A program made the translations under genes and the position numbers. Below the pieces are notes generated by a model. That model saw only the letters and a program-made list of their open reading frames with translations. It had not been told where the DNA came from and did not search any database. From Nonlabens dokdonensis DSW-6 (GTDB lineage: Bacteria; Bacteroidota; Bacteroidia; Flavobacteriales; Flavobacteriaceae), in NCBI RefSeq assembly GCF_000332115.1, contig NC_020156.1, forward strand, positions 434,001-498,000: a DNA stretch of 64,000 nucleotides. Direction: 5' to 3'. Positions within the stretch are counted from its first letter, which is position 1, and each line of letters starts with the position of its first letter. Of this stretch, positions 25,280-33,499 are shown piece after piece.

Positions 25280-28228
25280 TTGAGAATATTCCTTTATATA
25301 CTACTTTTTATTTGCTACGGCAGCATGGCTCAACAACCTGTTTCTGTTCCTATTACAGAAAAAGACGGGCTGCCCGATAAGGAGTTTTATAGCATTGCCG
25401 AAGATAGTAAAGGTTTTATCTGGCTGGCTGGAAACAGTGGGCTTACTCGATACGATGGTAAGAACTACACCACATTTAATCACCCAGAAAAAAGAGGCCT
25501 TTCTGTTTTTGAATTACAGGTAGATGCGCAAGATCGCGTGTGGTGTATCAACATTTCTGGGCAAGTGTATTATTTTGAAGATGGCAAACTTCATCTTTTT
25601 AAAGATTTACAAAACGATCTTAATGGCTCTTTACCTTCTATGAAGATTAGAGATAAACATTTAGTCATTTCTTCACATAGCAACACTTATATCTATAATG
25701 CCGACAGTACAGCAACACTCATTAAAACTTATAAAAATGATCAGGCATTTATAGATCCATTTGTATACAAAGAACAACTGCTATTTCCTATTAAAGGTGA
25801 ATTCCTTGAAGCCAGCAAGCAACATAAGGCTGCAGTTCAAAGTCTTCCAGATTTCTTTAGCACAACCGTAATTCATCAAAAAGGAGAATCGCGATCTGTA
25901 AGCTGGCAGGATAGGATTGTACTCCTTACTCAAAATCAAGAATCGTTTAAAAGTCTTTATGTATCTACATCCCAAGGATGGCAGCGTATTAATATTCCCG
26001 AAGAACTCGATAACAAGCGATTTATTAAAATCAAAACTATCGATAATCAATTGTGGCTCGTCACCTCTGAAGGTGTTTATGTCTGCACTATTATTGACAA
26101 TGAATTGATCATCAAAAATCGTTTTTTTGAAGGCACTTTTATTACCGATGTTATTAAAGATAGAGACGATAATTTCTGGTTTACCACATTGCAAAACGGA
26201 ATACAGATTATTCCAAATCTCCACATTCATAAAATCGATTTACCAAATGATCTAGGTACGGTTACAAGAACTATTGCCACATCTTCCCATCAATTAATCA
26301 TAGGATTTAATACAGGAAAACTATTAGAATACGATAAACAGAGTAATAAAACGCGCAACATGATTAGTCAGAGCAATCGAGCAGTAACTGTAATTGTCGA
26401 GGACACATTTAGAAATGAATACCTTGTGGTTCATAAACTTAAATCATCACGATACAAAGCAAAAAATCTTGAATTAGCAGATAAAGAGTTGATACTAACA
26501 GCCTCTAAAACAATAGAATTTGTAGATAGAGATTCCGTTCTATCCGTAAGTTCTAATACCGCTGGACTATTTCACTATCCTAATTATAAAAAAAACACAG
26601 CAGATGTTTCTTCTATTTTCATTGAAAAACGTGGTTACACTTGTCTTTTTGACCCAATAAAAGATATACGCTATTTAGGTATGGTAGATGAGCTGGTCGC
26701 CTATCGCTCAAATTCAGATAAAACGATACTCAAATTTAACGGCGAGAACATTTTAACAAGAACCATGTCTTTAGCAAATGATGGTGGCATTTGGGTAGCA
26801 ACGTTTTCAGGTGGTTTGCTCCATATCAAAAATGATAAAGTCGTTCAGCACATCAGCACAAATGAAGGACTAATTTCTAATGTGGTGCAACAAGTCGCTG
26901 TGGATGGCGAGTTATTATGGGTGGCCACAAAAAAAGGCATCCAGAAAATACATCCTAAAAAACTCGTGTTTCAAAACCTAAGTAAGCGAGATGGTGTATT
27001 GAGCTATGATATCCATGATATTATAGTAGAAGAAAATGAAATCATATTCTCTAGTAATGAAGGAATTTTTACGGCAGATAAGCAAAAGGTGTTCAAAAAA
27101 TTCAGACCGCTAGACGTTTATTTTACCGGTATAAAAATCAACAAACAGGACCGTGATATTGCAGATTCTTACACCATGGATGTGGAGGAAAGTACGATGT
27201 CGATCAGTTTTAATTCTGCTGGATATCGTGGCAAGTCCAGTGGTAATTATGAATACCGCATGTTAGGTATGGACAGTGACTGGATTAATGTTCCAGCTGG
27301 CAACGACCTTATTCAATATGGGAATTTACCAGAAGGAAATTATACGTTTCAATTACGAGCTACTGATGCCGCAGTTGGTTCTAATCCCTTAAAGGAAATT
27401 GATTTTGAGGTTACTAAGGCTTTTTATAAAAACCCATGGTTCTGGATGCTGCTTACTGCTGTTCTCGTACTGCTTATTGTGTTTTATTATAAGAGAAAAT
27501 TACGCTTTCGCGAAAGCGAGAAAAACAAACAACTATCTCAACTGCAACAGGATAAGGAAATGATTAACTTGAAACTAGAGAACTTGCGCTCGCAGATGAA
27601 CCCACATTTTGTTTTTAATGCGCTCAACTCCATTCAGGATTATATCGTGCGCAATCACAAAACATTGGCAAGTGATTATCTAGGAAAATTTGCAGACTTG
27701 ATACGCACCTATTTGGAGCATAGTGTTAAATCTAGAATTACATTAGCCGAAGAAATGGAAACGCTAGAAATGTATCTGGAGCTGGAAAAATTACGCTTTG
27801 AAGATAAATTGACTTATCAAGTCATTTTTGATAATACAGCCATTGCAGACCATATCTCGATTCCTACCATGCTCGTACAGCCTTATGTAGAAAATTCTTT
27901 AAAACATGGATTGTTGCACAAAAAAAATGACCGTCAACTGCACATTATTTTTGAGTACTGTAAAAAAGAAGAGCTGCTCACTTGCAGCATTACAGATAAT
28001 GGCGTAGGTAGAAAAAAGGCTTTGCAGATTAAAGAGAGTAATCCATTTAAGAAAGATTCCTTTGCAGTAAAGGCTACAGAAGACCGCCTTAAACTGCTCA
28101 ACTTTGGTAAAAGTAAAAATATAGGAGTAAAAATTATTGATCTTATAGAAAACGGTAGTGCATCAGGCACTAAAGTTATAGTAACCATTCCTCATAAAAT
28201 CACAAGCCATGAAAGCAATAATAATTGA
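25280..28228 (+). CDS. Two-component sensor histidine kinase 2 (paralogue of kinase 1)
   Basis: 982 aa with the same architecture as kinase 1. The signal peptide MRIFLYILLFICYGSMAQ starts at a TTG; the only internal ATG (GSMAQ) would destroy it. Propeller repeats follow (GLPDKEFYSIAEDSKGFIWL, GGIWVATFSGGLLHIKND), then a Y_Y_Y-like domain (ISFNSAGYRGKSSGNYEYR) and a transmembrane helix at about 720-738. Phospho-acceptor His776 lies in NPHFVFNALNSIQDYI, and the ATP-binding motifs are PYVENSLKHGL and ITDNGVGRK. The N-terminal ligand region is clearly related to but diverged from kinase 1, so ligand specificity may differ. Its last 20 bp overlap the regulator gene. Confidence 0.9.
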   Translation: MRIFLYILLFICYGSMAQQPVSVPITEKDGLPDKEFYSIAEDSKGFIWLAGNSGLTRYDGKNYTTFNHPEKRGLSVFELQVDAQDRVWCINISGQVYYFEDGKLHLFKDLQNDLNGSLPSMKIRDKHLVISSHSNTYIYNADSTATLIKTYKNDQAFIDPFVYKEQLLFPIKGEFLEASKQHKAAVQSLPDFFSTTVIHQKGESRSVSWQDRIVLLTQNQESFKSLYVSTSQGWQRINIPEELDNKRFIKIKTIDNQLWLVTSEGVYVCTIIDNELIIKNRFFEGTFITDVIKDRDDNFWFTTLQNGIQIIPNLHIHKIDLPNDLGTVTRTIATSSHQLIIGFNTGKLLEYDKQSNKTRNMISQSNRAVTVIVEDTFRNEYLVVHKLKSSRYKAKNLELADKELILTASKTIEFVDRDSVLSVSSNTAGLFHYPNYKKNTADVSSIFIEKRGYTCLFDPIKDIRYLGMVDELVAYRSNSDKTILKFNGENILTRTMSLANDGGIWVATFSGGLLHIKNDKVVQHISTNEGLISNVVQQVAVDGELLWVATKKGIQKIHPKKLVFQNLSKRDGVLSYDIHDIIVEENEIIFSSNEGIFTADKQKVFKKFRPLDVYFTGIKINKQDRDIADSYTMDVEESTMSISFNSAGYRGKSSGNYEYRMLGMDSDWINVPAGNDLIQYGNLPEGNYTFQLRATDAAVGSNPLKEIDFEVTKAFYKNPWFWMLLTAVLVLLIVFYYKRKLRFRESEKNKQLSQLQQDKEMINLKLENLRSQMNPHFVFNALNSIQDYIVRNHKTLASDYLGKFADLIRTYLEHSVKSRITLAEEMETLEMYLELEKLRFEDKLTYQVIFDNTAIADHISIPTMLVQPYVENSLKHGLLHKKNDRQLHIIFEYCKKEELLTCSITDNGVGRKKALQIKESNPFKKDSFAVKATEDRLKLLNFGKSKNIGVKIIDLIENGSASGTKVIVTIPHKITSHESNNN
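27504..27517. repeat. 14-bp palindrome copy 8 (in sensor kinase 2)
   Basis: Exact copy coding for LRFRESEK right after the transmembrane helix, the same position as copy 6, so it predates or was kept through the duplication. Confidence 0.92.
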
Positions 28229-28958
28229 TGACGAGCCCAAAGCAAGACAGGTGCTACAGATACTACTAGAAGAAAACTGTCCAGAGATAGAATTACTTTC
28301 TACAGCAGAAGATTTGTTGAGCGGTATAGATCTCATTAAATCCCAGCAGCCAGATGTAGTATTTCTAGACATAGAAATGCCAGAACATTCTGGTCTTAAG
28401 ATTATGGAATTGATGGACGGTTATCCTATCGATTTCCAAATAATATTTACCACCGCATACTCTGAATATGCGATTCAGGCTTTTGAGCTTAGTGCAATTG
28501 ATTATTTATTAAAACCCTTGCGACCAGAAAAACTAAAACTTGCCGTTCAAAAAGCTATAGACTCACATGGCAACAACCAGATTAATGAACGACTAACAGA
28601 GCTTAGAAAAAGTCTAAAAGATTCCAACTTTAAAAAGATAGGACTGCCATATGCAAATGGGATAAAGTTTGTAGATTTTAGTGATATCATCACACTTAAA
28701 GCCAGCGGTATGTACACAGAAATCGAGACAGAGAATGACGGCAAAGTAGTGGTTTCAAAACCGCTCAAACACTTTGTAGAATTGCTGGAAAAGTTTCATA
28801 CTTTTTATAGATCCCATCGATCCTATGTGGTTAATTTAAGCCATCTCAAGGAATACGTAAAAAAGAGCGGCGGCTTCATTATCATGGATAACGGTGCAGA
28901 AATCCCCATAGCAAATGATAAAAAAGAAGAGTTTCTAACTATCGTACAGAATATCTAG
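28209..28958 (+). CDS. LytTR-family response regulator 2
   Basis: 249 aa paralogue of regulator 1. The receiver has IDDEPKARQVLQ, phospho-acceptor Asp54 in VVFLDIEMPEHSGL, TTAYSEYAIQAF and YLLKPLR. The LytTR domain has IITLKASGMYTEIE, KPLKHFVELL and FYRSHRSYVVNLSHL. The DNA-contacting segments of the two regulators are similar (RSHRSYVVNL against KPHRSYYINL), so they may read related sites. The start overlaps the kinase gene by 20 bp. It is followed directly by a GTGATTAG octamer repeat. Confidence 0.92.
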   Translation: MKAIIIDDEPKARQVLQILLEENCPEIELLSTAEDLLSGIDLIKSQQPDVVFLDIEMPEHSGLKIMELMDGYPIDFQIIFTTAYSEYAIQAFELSAIDYLLKPLRPEKLKLAVQKAIDSHGNNQINERLTELRKSLKDSNFKKIGLPYANGIKFVDFSDIITLKASGMYTEIETENDGKVVVSKPLKHFVELLEKFHTFYRSHRSYVVNLSHLKEYVKKSGGFIIMDNGAEIPIANDKKEEFLTIVQNI

Positions 28959-28960
28959 TG

Positions 28961-28988
28961 GTGATTAGGTGATTAGGTGATTAGGTGA
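28961..28988 (+). repeat. Tandem octamer repeat GTGATTAG (3 units plus half)
   Basis: Three perfect GTGATTAG units and a partial one begin 2 bp after the regulator 2 stop and continue into GTGAAAATTAG. The same octamer (6 units) follows the M14 peptidase gene at 44395-44446. Confidence 0.9.
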
Positions 28989-29026
28989 AAATTAGTGAAG
29001 CAATAGACTAGTTACTAAGAAGAAAT

Positions 29027-29049
29027 GTCAGTTCGAGCTCAGTCAAGAA
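29027..29049 (+). repeat. Degenerate copy of dispersed GTCAGTTCGAGC repeat
   Basis: Begins GTCAGTTCGAGCTCAGTC and resembles the inverted units at 3845-3917. It is a single arm here, with no facing complement seen nearby. Confidence 0.6.
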
Positions 29050-29202
29050 TGGTTTGTTTTTGTTTTTCATTTTAATTTTCACTTTAAAAAAGCCCTCAAA
29101 AGTCTGGAGTCATAAGTCATAACTATTTACACATAAGTAAGTTATCTGAATTTTTGTCTTTTTCATCTTAGAGCACAGCGATCTTTCTCTTGAACTCGTT
29201 CG

Positions 29203-29247
29203 TTTTTCTTGTCTCTTGTTTCTTGTTTCTTGTTTCTTGGCTCTTGC
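29203..29247 (+). repeat. Pyrimidine-rich TTTCTTG tandem repeat
   Basis: Three consecutive GTTTCTT units plus flanking variants (TTCTTG, CTCTTG). It occupies the middle of the 404-bp gap 28959-29362, which otherwise holds the octamer repeat, the dispersed-repeat arm and the candidate operator; no gene was seen. Confidence 0.7.
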
Positions 29248-29265
29248 TTATTATTTTCAAAAAGC

Positions 29266-29332
29266 TTCAGAAATTAGAAACCTTGCTTTAGAAGTTTTAC
29301 TCAAAAGCTAGATGTTTAAGTAAGCATTTTTG
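29266..29332 (+). promoter_or_regulatory. Candidate LytTR operator and promoter of surface protein 2
   Basis: Half-sites TTCAGAAA (29266-29273) and TTTAGAAG (29287-29294), both preceded by GC, are 21 bp apart. The -7-like CATTTTTG ends at 29332, 45 bp from the start of the second half-site. AAACCAAT at 29341-29348 is exactly 22 bp before the ATG, identical to surface protein 1. Confidence 0.6.
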
Positions 29333-29362
29333 TAATCGTTAAACCAATTTAATTTTTACAAA

Positions 29363-31555
29363 ATGAAAACAACGTTACAATTAATTCTCTTTCTTTTTAC
29401 GATGAGTGTCTTCGCACAAGTTCCTAGTGGTGCAAAATTTGAATTCCTTTTTGCAAACGGCAGTCTTAATAATACAGCTGGTGGCGCAACAGCGGCGACT
29501 AACCTAACTGAATCAACAAGTGGAGCACTATCTATTCCTGATCGATCAGTCAATGCAGATAATGCATATCAAATGAACTCTGGTGTATTTATCAACACAA
29601 GAGCAGGTGAAAATACCGCAAGAAGAGAAATAGGCGTTAGTTTCTGGATCAAGACGACCGCGTCCCAACTGGCATCATCTGGCAATACACAAGTTATGCT
29701 TATAGACGGCCCAGAAGGTTTTTTGAATCCGCGATTTAATAACACCACTGCAAACGGTTTAAGATTTGGTTTTGGCGCTCAAGGTAGTGACTCTAATGGA
29801 CAGCGCAGAACTGTAGGAGGTTTAACCGGAACTCCTAATATTGCTGACAATCAATGGCACAATGTGGTTATAACATCTTTCATTAACAACAATACGATCG
29901 AATTTAGAATGTATATCGATGGAGTGCAAGCAGGTATAGGAACGCCTACCATCACAAATGTAATATCAAGTGCGCCTCCTACTTTTTTGAGAGATCCTAG
30001 AGTCATCGTTTCACCTCAATCACAGTTTTCAGGAGAAATAGATGACATTAGATACTATCAACGTTCACTTTCTGCTACAGACGCAGCAAATCTAGCTGCG
30101 GAAAACCCACCAGCGCCTACAAGAACAATAGTATATGTAGACGCAAGCGCAACAGGTCTAAATGATGGTACTACATGGGCAGATGCATTTACCACGTTGC
30201 AGACAGCTTTATCTAGTACCTCATCAACAGATGATGTCTGGGTAGCCGCTGGTAATTATTCTCCAGGGACAGCAACGACGGACAGTTTTTTAATAAACAG
30301 CTCAAACATTAGAATCTACGGTGGTTTTAATGGTACAGAAACCGCTCTTGAACAACGTGACTTTTCAACTAATGTTACAACACTCAATGGTGATGTCTTA
30401 AATGACGATACAGGAGTTGCTTATTCTGGAGCTAATCGTGACGATAATAATACTAATGTTGTTACTATAAGCGGTAATAACGTTACTATAGATGGTTTTG
30501 TCATTGCAAACGGGCAAGCTGACGACACTACAAGCGGCGAAACTCAAGAAGGAAGCGCTATATCCATACAAGCCGGCAACATTACAATAAGCAACTGTAT
30601 TATTGAAAACAATGTGGTTACAAGAGGTGGTGCAGTCCGAATGATTGATCGAGCAGGTTCACTAGATATAGAAAATTCAATTTTCAGAAATAACCTAGGT
30701 GTCTTTGGAGTTTGCCTATACACAAGAGCTTCAAATACAAATACTCTTGATGTCAATATTAGCAACAGCCTTTTTGAAAATAATACCTTGCAAACCCTTT
30801 CAGGAGGAACTGGAAATGCCGGAATTATCTGGTTTAGAAATGACTTTGGGACCCAAAATGTAGTTCTTACCAATAATACTTTTGCAAACAATAGGAACTT
30901 AAGAAAAGGAGTAGGTGCTACTTTAATCAACGCAAACCGAATTAACGGTACAGTCAACATTTCTGTACTCAATTCTATTATACATGGTAATAGAAACGCC
31001 GATGGACTCACTATGATTTCAGTAGGAAATGATGCAGGAAGTCAAAATCCAAATAGTATAATCGTAAGTAATTCAATAGGAGAAGATGCTGCATTTTCCA
31101 ACATTATCGATAACGGCGGTAATCGCAGGAATATTAGCAACTCCAGTGCAGACCCATTATTTACCAGCATTAGTGATTTTACCCTTCAATCTGCATCGCC
31201 TGCAATAAATGCTGGTAATGATACCTTTGCGGTTGGAAATAGAGACCTTATTGGCAACCAGCGCATAAATGGCAGTGCTGTGGATATGGGCGCTTATGAA
31301 TTCGGAGCAACAGCAGGAATTGAAGAAAACAGCAAACTCGAATTTGTCCTCTACCCTAATCCAGCAAGTAATGTGTTAAATGTTGTTAGTGATCTCGCTT
31401 TCGCGAAAGCAGAAATCTACAACCTACAAGGACAACGAGTGATTACATCAAATGAAGCAGCTATTCAAGTAGCTGATTTGAAAACTGGAATGTATATCAT
31501 CAAAATAGTAACTGAAGATGGTGCAACGGCTACACAACAGTTCATTAAAAAATAA
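29363..31555 (+). CDS. T9SS surface protein 2: one LamG domain plus beta-helix
   Basis: 730 aa paralogue of surface protein 1 lacking one LamG domain. Signal peptide ends SVFAQ; LamG at about 22-250 (GVSFWIKTTA, FSGEIDDIRYYQRSL); beta-helix/choice-of-anchor Q at about 255-650 (IVYVDASATGLNDGTTWADAF, IRIYGGFNGTE, TIDGFVIANGQADD). The T9SS type A domain is about 655-730 and nearly identical to that of protein 1 (GATAGIEENSKLEFVLYPNP ... GMYIIKIVTEDG). The strong C-terminal identity beside diverged LamG parts suggests either recent duplication or gene conversion of the 3' ends. Ligand unknown. Confidence 0.9.
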   Translation: MKTTLQLILFLFTMSVFAQVPSGAKFEFLFANGSLNNTAGGATAATNLTESTSGALSIPDRSVNADNAYQMNSGVFINTRAGENTARREIGVSFWIKTTASQLASSGNTQVMLIDGPEGFLNPRFNNTTANGLRFGFGAQGSDSNGQRRTVGGLTGTPNIADNQWHNVVITSFINNNTIEFRMYIDGVQAGIGTPTITNVISSAPPTFLRDPRVIVSPQSQFSGEIDDIRYYQRSLSATDAANLAAENPPAPTRTIVYVDASATGLNDGTTWADAFTTLQTALSSTSSTDDVWVAAGNYSPGTATTDSFLINSSNIRIYGGFNGTETALEQRDFSTNVTTLNGDVLNDDTGVAYSGANRDDNNTNVVTISGNNVTIDGFVIANGQADDTTSGETQEGSAISIQAGNITISNCIIENNVVTRGGAVRMIDRAGSLDIENSIFRNNLGVFGVCLYTRASNTNTLDVNISNSLFENNTLQTLSGGTGNAGIIWFRNDFGTQNVVLTNNTFANNRNLRKGVGATLINANRINGTVNISVLNSIIHGNRNADGLTMISVGNDAGSQNPNSIIVSNSIGEDAAFSNIIDNGGNRRNISNSSADPLFTSISDFTLQSASPAINAGNDTFAVGNRDLIGNQRINGSAVDMGAYEFGATAGIEENSKLEFVLYPNPASNVLNVVSDLAFAKAEIYNLQGQRVITSNEAAIQVADLKTGMYIIKIVTEDGATATQQFIKK
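31397..31410. repeat. 14-bp palindrome copy 9 (in surface protein 2)
   Basis: Exact copy, read as AFAKAE in the T9SS sorting domain, aligned with the mismatched copy 7. Confidence 0.92.
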
Positions 31556-31568
31556 TATTAAAGATAAA

Positions 31569-31630
31569 ACTATAGTTTACAGGAATTTTCTATAGTTTGT
31601 TTTAGGGGAATCTAAATTAAAATTTAGATT
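31569..31630 (+). other. Structured 3' UTR of surface protein 2
   Basis: Hairpin 1: ACTATAG (31569-31575) with CTATAGT (31590-31596), 14-nt loop, 14 bp after the stop. Hairpin 2: AATCTAAATT (31609-31618) with AATTTAGATT (31621-31630). Positions correspond to those after surface protein 1, with a compensatory change in stem 1 and an unrelated sequence in stem 2. Confidence 0.6.
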
Positions 31631-31638
31631 TTAAATAG

Positions 31639-31672
31639 AAATCGAGTTGCCTTTAGGTAGCTCGATTTTTTG
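31639..31672 (+). terminator. Terminator of surface protein 2
   Basis: AAATCGAG pairs with CTCGATTT, with inner extension to a 4-nt loop and a T-run after. It starts exactly 84 bp after the stop, as at surface protein 1. Confidence 0.9.
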
Positions 31673-31705
31673 TTTTATTCACAAACAAATACTACCTTTA
31701 AAGCT

Positions 31706-32149
31706 ATGAAAAAATGGGGCTTTATTCTTATTTCTATTTTGTGCTTACAAAGTTATGGTCAAGAGCTTGTAAGTGATGAACTTCAAGGTTTTAATCTTTT
31801 CCTAATGCCTGCTCCTCAAATTGAAGTTACTTTAAGTCTTGACAGCAATAATATCGTTAATCCTAATACCGGTTTTTCAGTAACGCCAGGTGTGAGCACT
31901 GTAGATATGGTTGCCGTTTATAATGAGTCACAACTTTTAAAGCCCAAACCTTTTATCCCTAATTCTAATACAGATTACGGCAGATTGAGATTTAAAAACG
32001 ATCGTGGCACTACTGGGGTGAGATTCAATAACCGTAATAATTTTGCAAGACAATTCAGAGAGACAAACCCTGCTTTTTTTGAAGCCAATAGAAATACAGC
32101 ATTTCAAAGATCCTACAATCCACTTTCTTGTTATAATAACGTGTGGTAA
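31706..32149 (+). CDS. Small exported protein with AFFEANRN motif (B)
   Basis: 147 aa, not recognised. ATG 31706 opens a signal peptide (MKKWGFILISILCLQSYGQ); an upstream TTG in the same frame would only lengthen it. The C-terminal NPAFFEANRNTAFQRSYNP resembles NLAFFEANRNSVLSAGY of the protein at 17797-18222; the rest is diverged, with a basic RLRFKNDRGTTGVRFNNRNN stretch. A TACCTTTA -7-like box (31693-31700) lies just before the ATG, but no TTYAGMAA half-sites were found, so it may not belong to the LytTR regulon. Role unknown. Confidence 0.75.
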   Translation: MKKWGFILISILCLQSYGQELVSDELQGFNLFLMPAPQIEVTLSLDSNNIVNPNTGFSVTPGVSTVDMVAVYNESQLLKPKPFIPNSNTDYGRLRFKNDRGTTGVRFNNRNNFARQFRETNPAFFEANRNTAFQRSYNPLSCYNNVW

Positions 32150-32213
32150 CCTCATCTACTAGTCCTTTGAACCATCCTTTACTCCATTCATTTTTTGTTA
32201 TTATTAAATTTCC

Positions 32214-32227
32214 GCTTTCGCGAAAGC
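32214..32227. repeat. 14-bp palindrome copy 10 (upstream of pepT)
   Basis: Exact copy 37 bp before the pepT ATG. Its TTTC lies 18 bp upstream of a TATCTTTA -7-like box (32239-32246), so a protein bound here would cover the -33 region. Confidence 0.9.
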
Positions 32228-32264
32228 GAGATCACCACTATCTTTACAGAACAAATTATTTTTC

Positions 32265-33497
32265 ATGAATAAACAAGAAATTCTCGATAGGTTTATAAGT
32301 TATATCACCATAGACACAGAGTCTGATCCTAATAGCAACACGACTCCAAGTAGTGAAAAGCAATGGGATCTTGCACGCAAATTACATCAGGAATTAATAG
32401 ATATGGGAATGAGCGACGTGAGCATTGACGATAATGCTTATATAATGGCTACTTTACCTTCTAACGTAGAACACGATGTTCCTACAATAGGTTTTATTTC
32501 TCACTTTGACAGCACGCCAGATTTTACTGGTAAAGACATCAAACCTCAAATAATTGAGGATTATGATGGAGGCAATATTCCATTAAAAGGAAGTGATTTA
32601 GTGCTTTCGCCAGATTATTTTGAGGATTTAAAACAATACAAAGGGCAAACTATTGTTACTACCAACGGTACTACCCTACTCGCTGCAGATGATAAAGCTG
32701 GAATCACAGAAATTATGACTGCGTTGAAGCACATGATTGAAAATCCGCAGATCAAACATGGAACGGTTAAAGTAGGTTTTACTCCAGATGAAGAAATAGG
32801 TCGTGGCGCACATAAATTTGATGTAGAGAAATTTGGTGCAGATTGGGCATACACCATGGATGGCAGTCAAATCGGCGAGCTGGAATATGAAAACTTTAAT
32901 GCTGCAGGTGCAGTGGTTACTTTTCACGGTAAAATCGTGCATCCTGGTTATGCCAAAGGAAAGATGATCAACTCGATGTATGTTGCTCAGGAATTTATCG
33001 ATTCCCTTCCTAGATTAGAAACTCCAGAGCATACTGAAGATTACCAAGGTTTCTTTCATTTACACAACATGAAAGGAGCTGTAGAAAAAACAGAGCTTCA
33101 TTACATCATTCGTGATCACGATAAAGAACATTTTGAAGCACGTAAAGAAGTAATGCACAAGCTTGTTCAATCACTTAATGAGCAATACGATCGTGAAGCG
33201 GTAAGTATTGAAATCAACGACCAGTATTACAATATGCGTGAGAAAGTGGAACCAGTCATGCATATCGTAGATGTTGCAGAACAAGCGATGAAAGATTTAG
33301 GAATAGAACCGCTTATAAAACCTATACGTGGTGGAACTGATGGTTCTCAACTAAGTTATATGGGTTTACCTTGCCCTAACATTTTTGCTGGCGGTCATAA
33401 CTTTCATGGTCCTTATGAATACGTCCCTGTAGAAAGCATGATAAAAGCGACTGAGGTGATCGTGCGCATCGCCGAATTAGTAGCTGCAAAAAAGTAA
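32265..33497 (+). CDS. pepT: Peptidase T (tripeptide aminopeptidase, M20B)
   Basis: Cytoplasmic dizinc aminopeptidase releasing N-terminal residues from tripeptides; 410 aa, the usual length. Metal ligands and catalytic residues are in order: His80 and Asp82 (HFDST, where HVDT is commoner), Asp142/Asp143 in LLAADDKAG, Glu176/Glu177 in TPDEEIGRGAHKFD, Asp199 in YTMDG, and the late His in FAGGHNFHGPYEY. The dimerisation domain lies between. It is followed 2 bp later by a MORN/TonB-like gene, possibly co-transcribed. Confidence 0.95.
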   Translation: MNKQEILDRFISYITIDTESDPNSNTTPSSEKQWDLARKLHQELIDMGMSDVSIDDNAYIMATLPSNVEHDVPTIGFISHFDSTPDFTGKDIKPQIIEDYDGGNIPLKGSDLVLSPDYFEDLKQYKGQTIVTTNGTTLLAADDKAGITEIMTALKHMIENPQIKHGTVKVGFTPDEEIGRGAHKFDVEKFGADWAYTMDGSQIGELEYENFNAAGAVVTFHGKIVHPGYAKGKMINSMYVAQEFIDSLPRLETPEHTEDYQGFFHLHNMKGAVEKTELHYIIRDHDKEHFEARKEVMHKLVQSLNEQYDREAVSIEINDQYYNMREKVEPVMHIVDVAEQAMKDLGIEPLIKPIRGGTDGSQLSYMGLPCPNIFAGGHNFHGPYEYVPVESMIKATEVIVRIAELVAAKK

Positions 33498-33499
33498 TT

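Noticed and set aside
25781..26230. 149-codon antisense open frame opposite sensor kinase 2
   Set aside because: It lies wholly inside a well-supported kinase gene, has no recognisable domain or signal, and is explained by codon bias of the sense strand.
28961..28988. GTGATTAG arrays considered as CRISPR or phase-variable coding repeats
   Set aside because: Units are 8 bp without spacers, and they lie after stop codons outside any frame.
30544..31011. 155-codon antisense open frame opposite surface protein 2
   Set aside because: Shadow of the repetitive beta-helix coding sequence; low-complexity translation with no family resemblance.
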